Positions 1 through 5,739 are shown, counted from the first letter of the stretch. The stretch is 7,601 nt of DNA from B8-G4 sp033720735 (GCA_033720735.1 JAWWBX010000212.1:1-7601); one strand, 5' to 3'. The notes: generated by a model not told the origin, from the sequence alone. Numbers and translations are program-made.

Positions 1-584
1 GGAGTTTTCGGGGGCACAAGGTGCCGCCCGGCACGTACACGGTGACGGTGCGCCATGGCAGCGCGGTGTCGACGACCAGCGTTTCGGTCCATCCCAACCC
101 AACGTTTTCAACCACCCCGGCCATGTATGCCGAGTATGACGCGCTGATGGAATCCATGGAACGATCCCTGACCACGATGCATGACATGGTCAACAACCTG
201 CACGATGTGCGCAAACAGATCCGGGAGGTGATCAAGGTGCTCGACGACGACCACAGAGCGCTGCGCGACGCGGCCACACAACTTGTGCAACGGATCCAGG
301 ATTGGGATAGCGACATGGTGCAGCGCAAAGCCAAAGCCTACGATGACGTCGAGAATTTCGAAAACAAGTTTACAGCCAATTACCTGTTTCTCATCAACCA
401 GACAGAAAGCGTGATTCCGCGCGTCACCCGGGCATCGCGCGCACGGCATCAGGAGTTGATGGAGCAATGGGCTGTGCTGCGCGCAGAGGCCGAGTCGATC
501 TCAACCCAGGTCAACAGTCTCAACCAGCAGTTGTGGGATGCCGGGATCGGCGCGATCCGTAGCGGCAAGCAGCGACGCAGCTGA
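1..584 (+). CDS. C-terminal fragment of a VPS10/sortilin-like beta-propeller (BNR-repeat) protein, 5' truncated
   Basis: The reading frame is open from base 3 and ends at a TGA at 582-584. It reads through base 21 (a GTG inside GHKVPPGTYTV), so the gene starts outside the window and that GTG is not the real start. The visible 190 or so residues begin with a beta-strand segment (PPGTYTVTVRHGSAVSTTSVSV), the usual final Ig-like/FN3-like strand pair after the propeller. A long helical, coiled-coil-like stretch rich in E, R, Q and D follows (about residues 35-175 after the GTG). The end, SLNQQLWDAGIGAIR, is typical of the large Bacteroidota proteins annotated as VPS10-domain, sortilin-like or 'glycosyl hydrolase' BNR proteins, which are usually about 1000 residues and exported. 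The propeller is not in the window, so function rests on family resemblance of the tail. Substrate is unknown, and hydrolase activity is doubtful for this family. Confidence 0.72.
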   Translation, partial: SFRGHKVPPGTYTVTVRHGSAVSTTSVSVHPNPTFSTTPAMYAEYDALMESMERSLTTMHDMVNNLHDVRKQIREVIKVLDDDHRALRDAATQLVQRIQDWDSDMVQRKAKAYDDVENFENKFTANYLFLINQTESVIPRVTRASRARHQELMEQWAVLRAEAESISTQVNSLNQQLWDAGIGAIRSGKQRRS

Positions 585-680
585 CAAAAAGGGGCCTGAT
601 ATCTCTATTAAACAGCAAAGCCCAAAGAGCGGTACTCCCTGGACTTTGTTCGTTGGTATGGCGGGTGTGGTGTTCCGGGC

Positions 681-872
681 CTATGTGGCAGCCGGTTGTG
701 CAGCTTCCTCTTCGTAAAGCTCGAAGGCTTTCGGGTTGACAATGTGCACTTCACCTTTCTGGAATTTCTTGTGCAGCATTGGAGTGGACATGCGCGATGT
801 GGCATTCGATGACATGTAGCGGAAGCTTGTCCAGTTTTTGTTAGAGTTGATGACCTTGATTCTGATCTGCAT
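681..872 (-). CDS. Small basic protein of unknown function, 63 aa
   Basis: The ORF runs leftward from an ATG at 870-872 to a TAG at 681-683. I do not recognise the family. The first half is basic and strand-like (MQIRIKVINSNKNWTSFRYM), followed by a Ser/Thr/Met-rich linker (SSNATSRMSTPM) and HKKFQKGEVHIVNPKAFELY. It ends in a low-complexity acidic and Ala-rich tail (EEEAAQPAAT). There is no signal peptide, TM segment or cysteine, so a cytosolic protein is likely. The balanced composition and a clean ATG favour a real gene over the overlapping frame at 608-805. It lies downstream of rpsU and a candidate 57-codon ORF on the same strand (50-nt gap) and converges on the gene ending at 584. A ribosome- or RNA-associated role is only a guess from the neighbourhood and basic charge. 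Confidence 0.55.
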   Translation of the reverse strand: MQIRIKVINSNKNWTSFRYMSSNATSRMSTPMLHKKFQKGEVHIVNPKAFELYEEEAAQPAAT

Positions 873-922
873 AAGCCATGATTTTTATGATGATGAAAAT
901 GGAGGATGATCTGTTATCGCGC

Positions 923-1096
923 CTAAAGAGCCGCGCAGCTACTCATTTGCTGCCAGTACTCCATACGGGCGATGTCTGATGCGTTGCTGTGTGTGGCCTC
1001 TCGCTTCCACCGCCGGTGCTCCGAGCGCACCGTGGGTGAGGAATCCTGGGACTGCGGTTGGCCAAATCGGTTTGGTGCCAAGGTTTTAAAAGACAT
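923..1096 (-). CDS. Candidate small protein, 57 aa, unknown function
   Basis: Reading the minus strand, an ATG at 1094-1096 opens 57 codons closed by a TAG at 923-925. The product begins MSFKTLAPNRFGQPQSQ, has a strongly basic centre (VRSEHRRWKREATHS) and ends DIARMEYWQQMSSCAAL. It has no TM segment or signal peptide. It fills most of what would otherwise be a 305-bp gap between rpsU and the 63-aa ORF, on the same strand as both. Against it: an open frame of this length is not rare by chance, and no family is recognised. The composition (three Trp/Tyr residues, mixed polar residues, plausible helices) reads like protein. If real, it is probably cotranscribed with rpsU and soluble. Confidence 0.4.
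   Translation of the reverse strand: MSFKTLAPNRFGQPQSQDSSPTVRSEHRRWKREATHSNASDIARMEYWQQMSSCAAL
1058..1094. other. Imperfect hairpin followed by a T-run on the + strand
   Basis: TTGGCCAAA (1058-1066) can pair with TTTGGTGCCAA (1071-1081) around a TCGG loop, with a GT bulge. On the + strand GGTTTTAAAAG follows, so it superficially resembles a rightward terminator. The only rightward gene upstream ends almost 500 bp earlier, and the hairpin overlaps the start of the candidate 57-codon ORF on the other strand. It may be incidental. Confidence 0.25.
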
Positions 1097-1113
1097 ATGA
1101 CGATTTTCGTGAG

Positions 1114-1131
1114 GTACACCCTGCGGTGTAC
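1114..1131. repeat. Perfect 7-bp inverted repeat (hairpin) between rpsU and the downstream small ORF
   Basis: GTACACC (1114-1120) and GGTGTAC (1125-1131) flank a 4-nt loop, CTGC. Outside it, TTTCG (1105-1109) could extend the stem by pairing with CGAAA (1131-1135) across a bulge. The same CGAAA can instead pair with TTTCG at 1140-1144, giving two mutually exclusive folds. On the leftward transcript the element lies in the 81-nt gap between the rpsU stop and the ATG at 1096. No T-tract follows, so a simple terminator is unlikely. An RNA-processing or regulatory stem is possible. Confidence 0.45.
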
Positions 1132-1177
1132 GAAATGGATTTCGAGCTACTGCTTGAACATGATCCTGTTTTGATCA

Positions 1178-1363
1178 TTAATTGCCATAATTCTCAAGGC
1201 GGTATCTGGCGTTGAGGATCTCGTTGCGGCGCTCCTCGGACGGCTTGGTATAATGCTTGCGCTCACGGAGTTCGTTTTTCAACTGGGTGTCTCTGCGCTT
1301 GCGCTTGTAACGCTTGACCATGCGGTCAATACTTTCGTTTTCTTTTCTTTCAATGACTAACAA
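1178..1363 (-). CDS. rpsU: 30S ribosomal protein bS21
   Basis: This 61-aa protein is a component of the small ribosomal subunit, sitting near the platform and the 3' end of 16S rRNA. The sequence is very basic and follows the family pattern: N-terminal strand MLVIERKENESIDRMVKRYK, a central lysine/arginine helix (RKRRDTQLKNELRERKHY) and a second helix with the conserved KPSEERRNEILNARYR. Length and the tail LENYGN fit Bacteroidota bS21. The ATG at 1361-1363 is the first in frame, and the TAA is at 1178-1180. Upstream, a 9-bp inverted repeat (1398-1406/1428-1436) and an A/T-rich motif also found before hsp20 (1372-1393) suggest its own control signals, separate from the MarR gene 168 bp further upstream. 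In many relatives rpsU is followed by a tyrosine recombinase or hpf gene. Here it is followed by two small unrecognised ORFs. Confidence 0.93.
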   Translation of the reverse strand: MLVIERKENESIDRMVKRYKRKRRDTQLKNELRERKHYTKPSEERRNEILNARYRLENYGN

Positions 1364-1371
1364 AATGCAAT

Positions 1372-1393
1372 CAATTTTTACTGGTTAAACAAT
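1372..1393 (-). promoter_or_regulatory. rpsU upstream motif shared with hsp20
   Basis: On the minus strand the sequence ATTGTTTAACC (1393-1383) is followed by AGTAAAAATTG, ending 19 nt before the rpsU ATG when measured from the core. The same 11-mer core followed by TTTAAAATTG precedes hsp20. I infer a shared promoter or leader element. No clear Bacteroidota -7 box (TAnnTTTG) is present, so I cannot say whether this is promoter, operator or A-rich translation enhancer. Confidence 0.4.
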
Positions 1394-1397
1394 AACA

Positions 1398-1436
1398 AGC
1401 AATCGCTCCGCAACGGTAGTGTCGGGCGCAATTGCT
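1398..1436. repeat. Inverted repeat in the rpsU upstream region
   Basis: AGCAATCGC (1398-1406) and GCAATTGCT (1428-1436) are inverted repeats matching at 8 of 9 positions, with a G-T wobble possible in RNA and 21 nt between arms. It lies directly upstream of the rpsU motif at 1372-1393. It could be an operator or a leader hairpin. Confidence 0.35.
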
Positions 1437-1455
1437 CTTCAAATTTGCCAGGTTT

Positions 1456-1470
1456 GCTGCGGGACGCAGC
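1456..1470. other. Short GC hairpin between the MarR gene and rpsU
   Basis: GCTGCG (1456-1461) pairs with CGCAGC (1465-1470) around a GGA loop. It lies downstream of the MarR stop on the leftward transcript. No T-run follows on that strand (AAACC does), so it is at best a weak terminator or a processing signal. Confidence 0.25.
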
Positions 1471-1531
1471 TTCCCCGGTAATGACTAACACTTGTAGAAC
1501 GTCTGGCAGTCATGAATAGTTCCTATAGAAA

Positions 1532-2014
1532 CTAATTATCTGTGGAAGGCATCTCGGAGATAGTGATCAGGGGTGCTGCATCAAGATCTTCGGCATCCAT
1601 GATCTGCGTGAGGAGCTCGATATTGCGGTTGAGCTCTTCGACCTGATGCGGCGTCAGTTGTTTGAGACGGTTTGACAGTTTTTCCTGCAGGGTGGTGGGG
1701 GAGGTGCTGAGCAGTTCTGCGCCTTTGGCGGTCAGGGTGACATCATTCACGCGGCGGTCTTCCTCATTGGGCAGGCGGGCGACCAGCCCTTTGGATTCGA
1801 GCCGCGCAATGATGCCTGAGATTGTGCTGGCGTTGAGGTTGATGTATGACTTGATCACTTTTGCAGGTGCACGATAGTCAGGCTGATCGGACAGGAACTG
1901 GAGAACAAGGAGTTGCGGGATGCTGATGCCGTACTCCTTTTCGATCCGCTTGCTCTCCAGGTTGATCGAGCGGATGATCTTGCGCAGCTTTACCAGGATC
2001 TCAATGTATTTCAC
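1532..2014 (-). CDS. MarR-family winged-helix transcriptional regulator
   Basis: The 160-aa product has the MarR layout. Residues 1-30 are the N-terminal dimerisation helix (MKYIEILVKLRKIIRSINLE, then SKRIEKEYGIS). The winged helix spans about 33-97, with recognition helix NASTISGIIARLE at 61-73 and a wing around EEDRRVNDVTLT at 84-95. The C-terminal dimerisation helices are at 107-140. MarR proteins bind palindromic operators as dimers and usually repress, often responding to small phenolic or oxidative ligands; no ligand is evident here. The start is a GTG at 2012-2014, the first codon in frame that keeps the conserved MKYIEIL beginning. The tail PLITISEMPSTDN is typical of a Bacteroidota subgroup. 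It is divergent from the protease gene, with about 250 bp between them, so that gene is one possible target besides itself. This is an inference from position. Confidence 0.9.
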   Translation of the reverse strand: MKYIEILVKLRKIIRSINLESKRIEKEYGISIPQLLVLQFLSDQPDYRAPAKVIKSYINLNASTISGIIARLESKGLVARLPNEEDRRVNDVTLTAKGAELLSTSPTTLQEKLSNRLKQLTPHQVEELNRNIELLTQIMDAEDLDAAPLITISEMPSTDN

Positions 2015-2130
2015 AGGACGCTACCCTCAGGCGGGAGATGATGCGCACCGAAGATAGAGAATGCAGGCCGATCCGGTCCAAAGTGCGCGCTGGCCCTTTA
2101 CTTATTCAGCGAAACCTCTTAATATGCAGA

Positions 2131-2147
2131 CAATGCCGCTATTGGCA
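2131..2147. promoter_or_regulatory. Possible operator palindrome between the MarR gene and the protease gene
   Basis: The stretch CAATGCCGCTATTGGCA holds two offset dyads, CAAT-N6-ATTG (2131-2144) and TGCC-N6-GGCA (2134-2147). It lies in the divergent intergenic region, where a MarR autoregulatory site would be expected. Dyads this short arise easily by chance, so this is only a candidate. I see nothing else in 2015-2259 that I can support. Confidence 0.2.
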
Positions 2148-2304
2148 GCACTGATCCCAACCCCGTAAAACCCACACGCAGTTTGTTCCTCCCACTCCAG
2201 GCTCATCCTTCCGCAGCAGGGTTTTAATCGGGTCTGTCACGGCATGACCGGGACTCCGGTTGGTACCGGTCCGGATCATGTCGGATCACCTAAACCCAAC
2301 CATG

Positions 2305-3414
2305 ATGGCCAAGAAGAAATCATCACCAAAGCCTGTCCAGTACAGTTCAGTGGCACGCCGACGGCGGCTGCCACCCAAAGGCGAACGCGAGAAGGCGACG
2401 ATCACCATGCTCGACGTGTCAGTAAAGAATCTGCAAAGTACCTGCGTAATCCAAAAGGACGGGCGGCTCCGGGTCACCGCGGAAGTGGACGCCAATGGGT
2501 GGAAGCATGACCGTTACCCGGAGATCCCGACCGATGCCTTGCGTGCACGTGATGTCGACGCAAAGATCCGGCAGACGGTCATCAAGGGCTATCGGCCCGG
2601 CGGCACGCCGACCTACTTCGAACCGAAAAAGGCCAGGCGTACGCATCGGCTGCCCATCGAGAAGGGCAAGGATGTGGATCGCGGCGGAACGATCTTTGGA
2701 ACCGACAACCGCTACCTTTTCAATGACACCTCCTTCCCATGGCGCTGTACCGGCAAGGTGCGCACCACCGGCCAGTGGGGCTCTGGCGTGACCATCGGCT
2801 CTCGCCTTGTACTGACGGCCAGCCACGTTGTCAACTGGACGGGAGGTGCCGGCGGTGGCGTCGCTGGTCTCACCTTTACCCCTGCATATTTCGATGGTAG
2901 CGGACCGTGGGGTACGATCTCGGCAACACGGGTCATTTACTGGCTCAGGGCACCGGGCTCACTGACTGACGCGCAGACCGCCTTTGATTATTGCATCCTG
3001 GTGCTGGCCGATCGCATTGGCGACATCGTCGGCTACCCGGGGTACCGAACCTACCATGATGCGTGGAACGGAGGGAGTTACTGGCAAAGCATCGGATATC
3101 CCGGTGAGCTGTCCAGTGGAGAGCGACCGGCATTTCAGGGTGGAGGTGTCATTTCCTCGGTCCAGGATTTTGGTATGAGCGGCCAGACTGGCTTCGTGCT
3201 GGGGCATTTCAATGACTTCACCCCGGGCCAGTCCGGCGGCCCCGTCTGGGGTTGGTGGGGGAGTGAACCCTGGCCGCGAGTGGTCGGGGTGGGAAGCACC
3301 ATCGGCAGCACGGCCGTCGTGCCCCCGCACGGCTCCACCACCGGTGACAACGAATATGGTGGCGGCCCGGCACTCAGCACACTGATCAGCTGGGCCCGGA
3401 CCAACTACCCGTGA
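2305..3414 (+). CDS. Trypsin/V8-like (S1 fold) serine protease without signal peptide
   Basis: The triad is complete. Counted from the ATG at 2305, His174 lies in LVLTASHVVNW, Asp228 in TAFDYCILVLAD and Ser310 in TPGQSGGPVWG. The protease domain covers about residues 125-369 and opens with IFGTDNRYLFNDTSFPWRCT, the beginning seen in V8/glutamyl-endopeptidase-like S1 enzymes. These hydrolyse peptide bonds, usually after secretion. Residues 1-125 are an unrecognised basic N-terminal region (RRRRLPPKGEREK early), perhaps a propeptide. ATGs at 2278, 2302 and 2305 and a TTG at 2260 are all possible starts, and an in-frame TGA at 2245-2247 blocks any longer form. None gives a hydrophobic signal sequence or TM segment, which is odd for this family. 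The chymotrypsin disulfide flanking the catalytic His is absent. The gene is divergent from the MarR gene and converges on htrA. Specificity is not predictable from what I see. Confidence 0.85.
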   Translation: MAKKKSSPKPVQYSSVARRRRLPPKGEREKATITMLDVSVKNLQSTCVIQKDGRLRVTAEVDANGWKHDRYPEIPTDALRARDVDAKIRQTVIKGYRPGGTPTYFEPKKARRTHRLPIEKGKDVDRGGTIFGTDNRYLFNDTSFPWRCTGKVRTTGQWGSGVTIGSRLVLTASHVVNWTGGAGGGVAGLTFTPAYFDGSGPWGTISATRVIYWLRAPGSLTDAQTAFDYCILVLADRIGDIVGYPGYRTYHDAWNGGSYWQSIGYPGELSSGERPAFQGGGVISSVQDFGMSGQTGFVLGHFNDFTPGQSGGPVWGWWGSEPWPRVVGVGSTIGSTAVVPPHGSTTGDNEYGGGPALSTLISWARTNYP

Positions 3415-3443
3415 TCACGCCCGGCAAGTCTGCCTCATAATAA

Positions 3444-3473
3444 AAGAAGCTGCTGATCACACAGCAGCTTCTT
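3444..3473. terminator. Bidirectional intrinsic terminator between the two protease genes
   Basis: AAGAAGCTGCTG (3444-3455) and CAGCAGCTTCTT (3462-3473) form a perfect 12-bp stem with the 6-nt loop ATCACA. Reading leftward (htrA transcript) the stem runs into CTTCTTTTATTATG, a good T-rich tail. Reading rightward (protease transcript) it is followed by CTTCACT, a weaker tail. It lies 30 bp after the protease stop and 47 bp after the htrA stop, so it can serve both convergent genes. Confidence 0.82.
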
Positions 3474-3519
3474 CTTCACTCCCTTTGAACCCGTAAACTG
3501 ATATCCGTATTCACGATGT

Positions 3520-5073
3520 CTACATACCAAAGGCATAGTAGTGCACCCCGGGCAGGTCGGGATACACACCTTCGAGCATCACACCTCCTTCCTTGCCTTC
3601 CAGGTGTGACATCAGATCCTCTACGGAGGTCACTTCCCGGCCGTCTACCCGGGTGATCACGAAACCTTCGCGCAGATTGGTATTTCGCCGCAATTTGCCG
3701 GCATAGAGCTCCGTCACCCTGACACCGCCTTTGATGTCCAACCGATCTGCCGTCTCCTGGTCGAGCGTTTCCAGTTCGGCACCGAGGACCGTGATCAGGT
3801 CTTTGTGTTCTTTCTTGACCACTTCGGTATTGCCCCGGCGGTTGTTGAGTGTGATATCAAACGTCCTGATCTTGCCTTTCCGGTCTATCTCGACAGTCAC
3901 CACGTCGCCAGGCCGGTGCCGTGCAATGATCTCCTGGAGTTGCGGAGAGGTCTGGACGCCTTGTCCGTTGACCGACAGAATGACATCGCCAACCCGGACC
4001 CCGGCGCTGCCGGCAGCGCTGTTCTCCAGCAGGCTGTCGACATACACCCCGGTGGTGGCACTGAGGTCTTTGTCGGCGCGCAGGTTGCCGTCGACCGTCC
4101 GGATCATGACGCCCAGTACACCGCGCTGTACCACTCCATAGTTGATCAGGTCTTCGACCACCTTGCTGACAATATTGGAAGGAATGGCAAACCCGTACCC
4201 GCTATACGCGCCGGTCGGACTCGCAATAGCCGTATTGATCCCGATCAACCCACCCTGCAGGTTGACCAGTGCTCCACCGCTGTTGCCGGGATTGATGGCA
4301 GCGTCTGTCTGGATAAAACTCTCTACTGCGAAGCGTTCCCTGAGCAGGTTGATATTGCGCCCTTTCGCGCTGACAATGCCCGCTGTCACCGTGGACGTCA
4401 GATTGAATGGGTTGCCCACTGCCAGCACCCATTCTCCCACATGCACCTCATCGGAGTCCACCAGTGGCAGGGTGGGCAGATCTTTTTCATTGATCCTGAT
4501 CAGGGCCAGATCGGTGGTCGGATCGGTACCCACCAGGGTGGCTTTATACGTGCGGTTGTCGTGCAGGGTCACTTCCAGATCCATGGCGTCGGCAACCACA
4601 TGATTGTTGGTAACAATGTAACCGTCAGCGCTGATGATCACGCCGCTTCCCTGGCCCACGCGCATCGGCGGTTCGTCTGGTTGCTGTGGTGCAGGGTTGC
4701 GATAAAAGAAGCGTGGGTTGAAGAATTCGCGGAACGGGTCGTTGCGAAACAGATCTTCAAACGGGTTGGGCAGGTTGTGCTGTTGGCGATATCCCGTGTA
4801 GGAATGAGTCGATTTGATGTGTACGACGGTGCCCATCACATCCTGGGCCACTTGCCTGAAATCCAGAGGTACGATATCCCCCTGGCTGTTGCGCGTGTAC
4901 AATACCTGTGATGGCAGCTGGCCATTGACGTGCTCGATCCTGATCGTCTTCCCCGTATCCTGACCGAACTGCTGATGGACGCCGATCGCTGCTACGGTCA
5001 CCAGCAACGCGATCAGGCCGGAGAACAGGTATGTTCTTGCGGTTTGATTGATTTTCTGGCTGAATCGCATCAT
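3520..5073 (-). CDS. htrA: HtrA/DegP/DegQ-family (Do) periplasmic serine protease-chaperone
   Basis: HtrA degrades or refolds misfolded envelope proteins. Starting at the ATG at 5071-5073 the product is 517 aa. Residues 13-33 are a hydrophobic signal or anchor segment (TYLFSGLIALLVTVAAIGV), placing the rest in the periplasm. The S1C protease domain spans about 75-305, with His158 in VTNNHVV, Asp188 in TTDLALIRI and Ser265 in INPGNSGGALV. A Pro/Phe/Arg-rich loop (101-135, FEDLFRNDPFREFF) is the LA-loop-type insertion before the core. PDZ1 is at about 315-410 (QRGVLGVMI; AGVRVGDVILSVNG) and PDZ2 at about 430-515, ending YYAFGM as is common in Bacteroidota. A GTG at 5134-5136 would add 21 residues before the hydrophobic segment. 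I prefer 5073 (ATGATG), which gives a normal signal sequence. It lies 133 bp downstream of hsp20 on the same strand, fitting a stress unit. The + strand ORF of 368 codons opposite is a shadow. Confidence 0.93.
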   Translation of the reverse strand: MMRFSQKINQTARTYLFSGLIALLVTVAAIGVHQQFGQDTGKTIRIEHVNGQLPSQVLYTRNSQGDIVPLDFRQVAQDVMGTVVHIKSTHSYTGYRQQHNLPNPFEDLFRNDPFREFFNPRFFYRNPAPQQPDEPPMRVGQGSGVIISADGYIVTNNHVVADAMDLEVTLHDNRTYKATLVGTDPTTDLALIRINEKDLPTLPLVDSDEVHVGEWVLAVGNPFNLTSTVTAGIVSAKGRNINLLRERFAVESFIQTDAAINPGNSGGALVNLQGGLIGINTAIASPTGAYSGYGFAIPSNIVSKVVEDLINYGVVQRGVLGVMIRTVDGNLRADKDLSATTGVYVDSLLENSAAGSAGVRVGDVILSVNGQGVQTSPQLQEIIARHRPGDVVTVEIDRKGKIRTFDITLNNRRGNTEVVKKEHKDLITVLGAELETLDQETADRLDIKGGVRVTELYAGKLRRNTNLREGFVITRVDGREVTSVEDLMSHLEGKEGGVMLEGVYPDLPGVHYYAFGM

Positions 5074-5163
5074 GGCTGTCTTTATTTTTCGGTTGATAGC
5101 GTTGATATAATTGCGTCGGCGCGCGTCACTACGCACGACCGGATCATGTAAAACGTGAATAGA

Positions 5164-5185
5164 GGCTGGCCCGACCGGGCCAGCC
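5164..5185 (-). terminator. GC-rich hairpin between hsp20 and htrA (terminator or attenuator)
   Basis: GGCTGGCCC (5164-5172) and GGGCCAGCC (5177-5185) form a perfect 9-bp stem with the 4-nt loop GACC. On the leftward transcript it starts 22 nt after the hsp20 stop and is followed by TCTATTCACGTTTTACATG, which has only a delayed, short T-run. It may terminate hsp20 transcription partially, letting some polymerase into htrA, or protect the hsp20 mRNA 3' end. Confidence 0.5.
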
Positions 5186-5206
5186 GTCGGTTGTGATCTG
5201 AACGAA

Positions 5207-5656
5207 TCAGGCGATCGAGATCTTCCTGGGTGGCAATGCTTTTGCCTCCTCTTTTTTCGGGATCAGTACGCGCAGAATCCCGTTCTCATACTTTGCCTTG
5301 ATCTTTGAGCTGTCGACGACAGACTTGGGCAAGTAGAAAGAGCGACGGAATGACTGATAACTGAATTCCCTGCGCGTGTACTGACTTCCCTCTGTCAGTT
5401 GGTGCTGGTCTGCCTTTTCCGAAGAGATCGTCAGGGTCTCGTCCACCAATTCGATCTGGAAGTCCTTCTTGCTCATACCGGGAGCCGCCATTTCGACCAT
5501 GAAGTCCTCGTTGGACTCGATCACGTTGACGGAGGGTAGCGTCGTATTGGTGGCAGAATGGTTGCGAAATCCCCAGTCGAACAGATCACGTGTCATGTGA
5601 TCGTCAAACCATTGCGGCAGAGCCGGGAACCACGCATTGCTTTTGATCAGAGCCAT
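5207..5656 (-). CDS. Small heat shock protein, Hsp20/alpha-crystallin family
   Basis: An ATP-independent holdase that binds unfolding proteins in the cytosol and passes them to refolding chaperones. The 149-aa product has a short N-terminal arm (MALIKSNAWFPALPQWFDDH, to about residue 40) and an alpha-crystallin domain at about 41-134. In this domain are PSVNVIESNEDFMVEMAAPG, the RREFSYQSFRRSFYLP strand-loop, and the conserved YENGILRVLIPK. The C-terminal tail ends in the oligomerisation I-x-I motif (KISIA, 145-149). A TTG at 5663-5665 would add three residues, but the ATG at 5654-5656 matches the usual Bacteroidota beginning (MALIK/MTLVK). It precedes htrA on the same strand. Upstream, 5657-5899 holds repeated motifs that look like a regulated promoter region. 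Confidence 0.94.
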   Translation of the reverse strand: MALIKSNAWFPALPQWFDDHMTRDLFDWGFRNHSATNTTLPSVNVIESNEDFMVEMAAPGMSKKDFQIELVDETLTISSEKADQHQLTEGSQYTRREFSYQSFRRSFYLPKSVVDSSKIKAKYENGILRVLIPKKEEAKALPPRKISIA

Positions 5657-5662
5657 AACTAC

Positions 5663-5717
5663 CAATTTTAAAGGTTAAACAATTTGATTCTCGAAAAAAT
5701 GAAATCGTCAAACAATT
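5663..5717 (-). promoter_or_regulatory. Proximal hsp20 regulatory region with a GTYAAACAATT direct repeat
   Basis: GTTAAACAATT (5674-5684) and GTCAAACAATT (5707-5717) differ at one base and start exactly 33 bp apart, about three helical turns. On the minus strand they read AATTGTTTGAC and AATTGTTTAAC, and the nearer copy is 16 nt upstream of the ATG. The nearer copy with its flank (5663-5683) also resembles the rpsU upstream sequence at 1372-1393. I infer promoter or operator function. A standard TAnnTTTG box is not evident. Confidence 0.4.
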
Positions 5718-5725
5718 AAAATCCC

Positions 5726-5739
5726 GGTTCCTTCGAACC
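5726..5739. other. Short hairpin in the hsp20 upstream region
   Basis: GGTTC (5726-5730) and GAACC (5735-5739) flank the loop CTTC. Reading leftward it is followed by GGGATTTTAATTGTTT, so it could be a weak terminator for transcripts arriving from the SDR gene, but five base pairs is short. Confidence 0.2.

Noticed and set aside
608..805. 65-codon minus-strand ORF overlapping the 63-aa small gene
   Set aside because: It overlaps the better-composed frame at 681-872, and its Pro/Arg/Ser/His-rich translation looks like an out-of-frame shadow.
873..1177. Possible structured ncRNA (SRP RNA, tmRNA, RNase P or 6S RNA) in the post-rpsU gap
   Set aside because: I looked for their conserved cores on both strands and saw none. 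Most of the stretch is covered by an open 57-codon frame.
1352..1490. AATGACTAACA occurs at 1352-1362 (rpsU start) and again at 1480-1490, suggesting a partial gene duplication
   Set aside because: An 11-base match within a window of this size is expected by chance, the flanks do not match, and no second rpsU-like frame follows.
3805..4911. Long 368-codon + strand ORF opposite htrA
   Set aside because: It is fully antisense to a clear HtrA gene with an intact triad and PDZ domains. Its His/Gln/Val-rich translation has no recognisable domain and is a GC-driven shadow.
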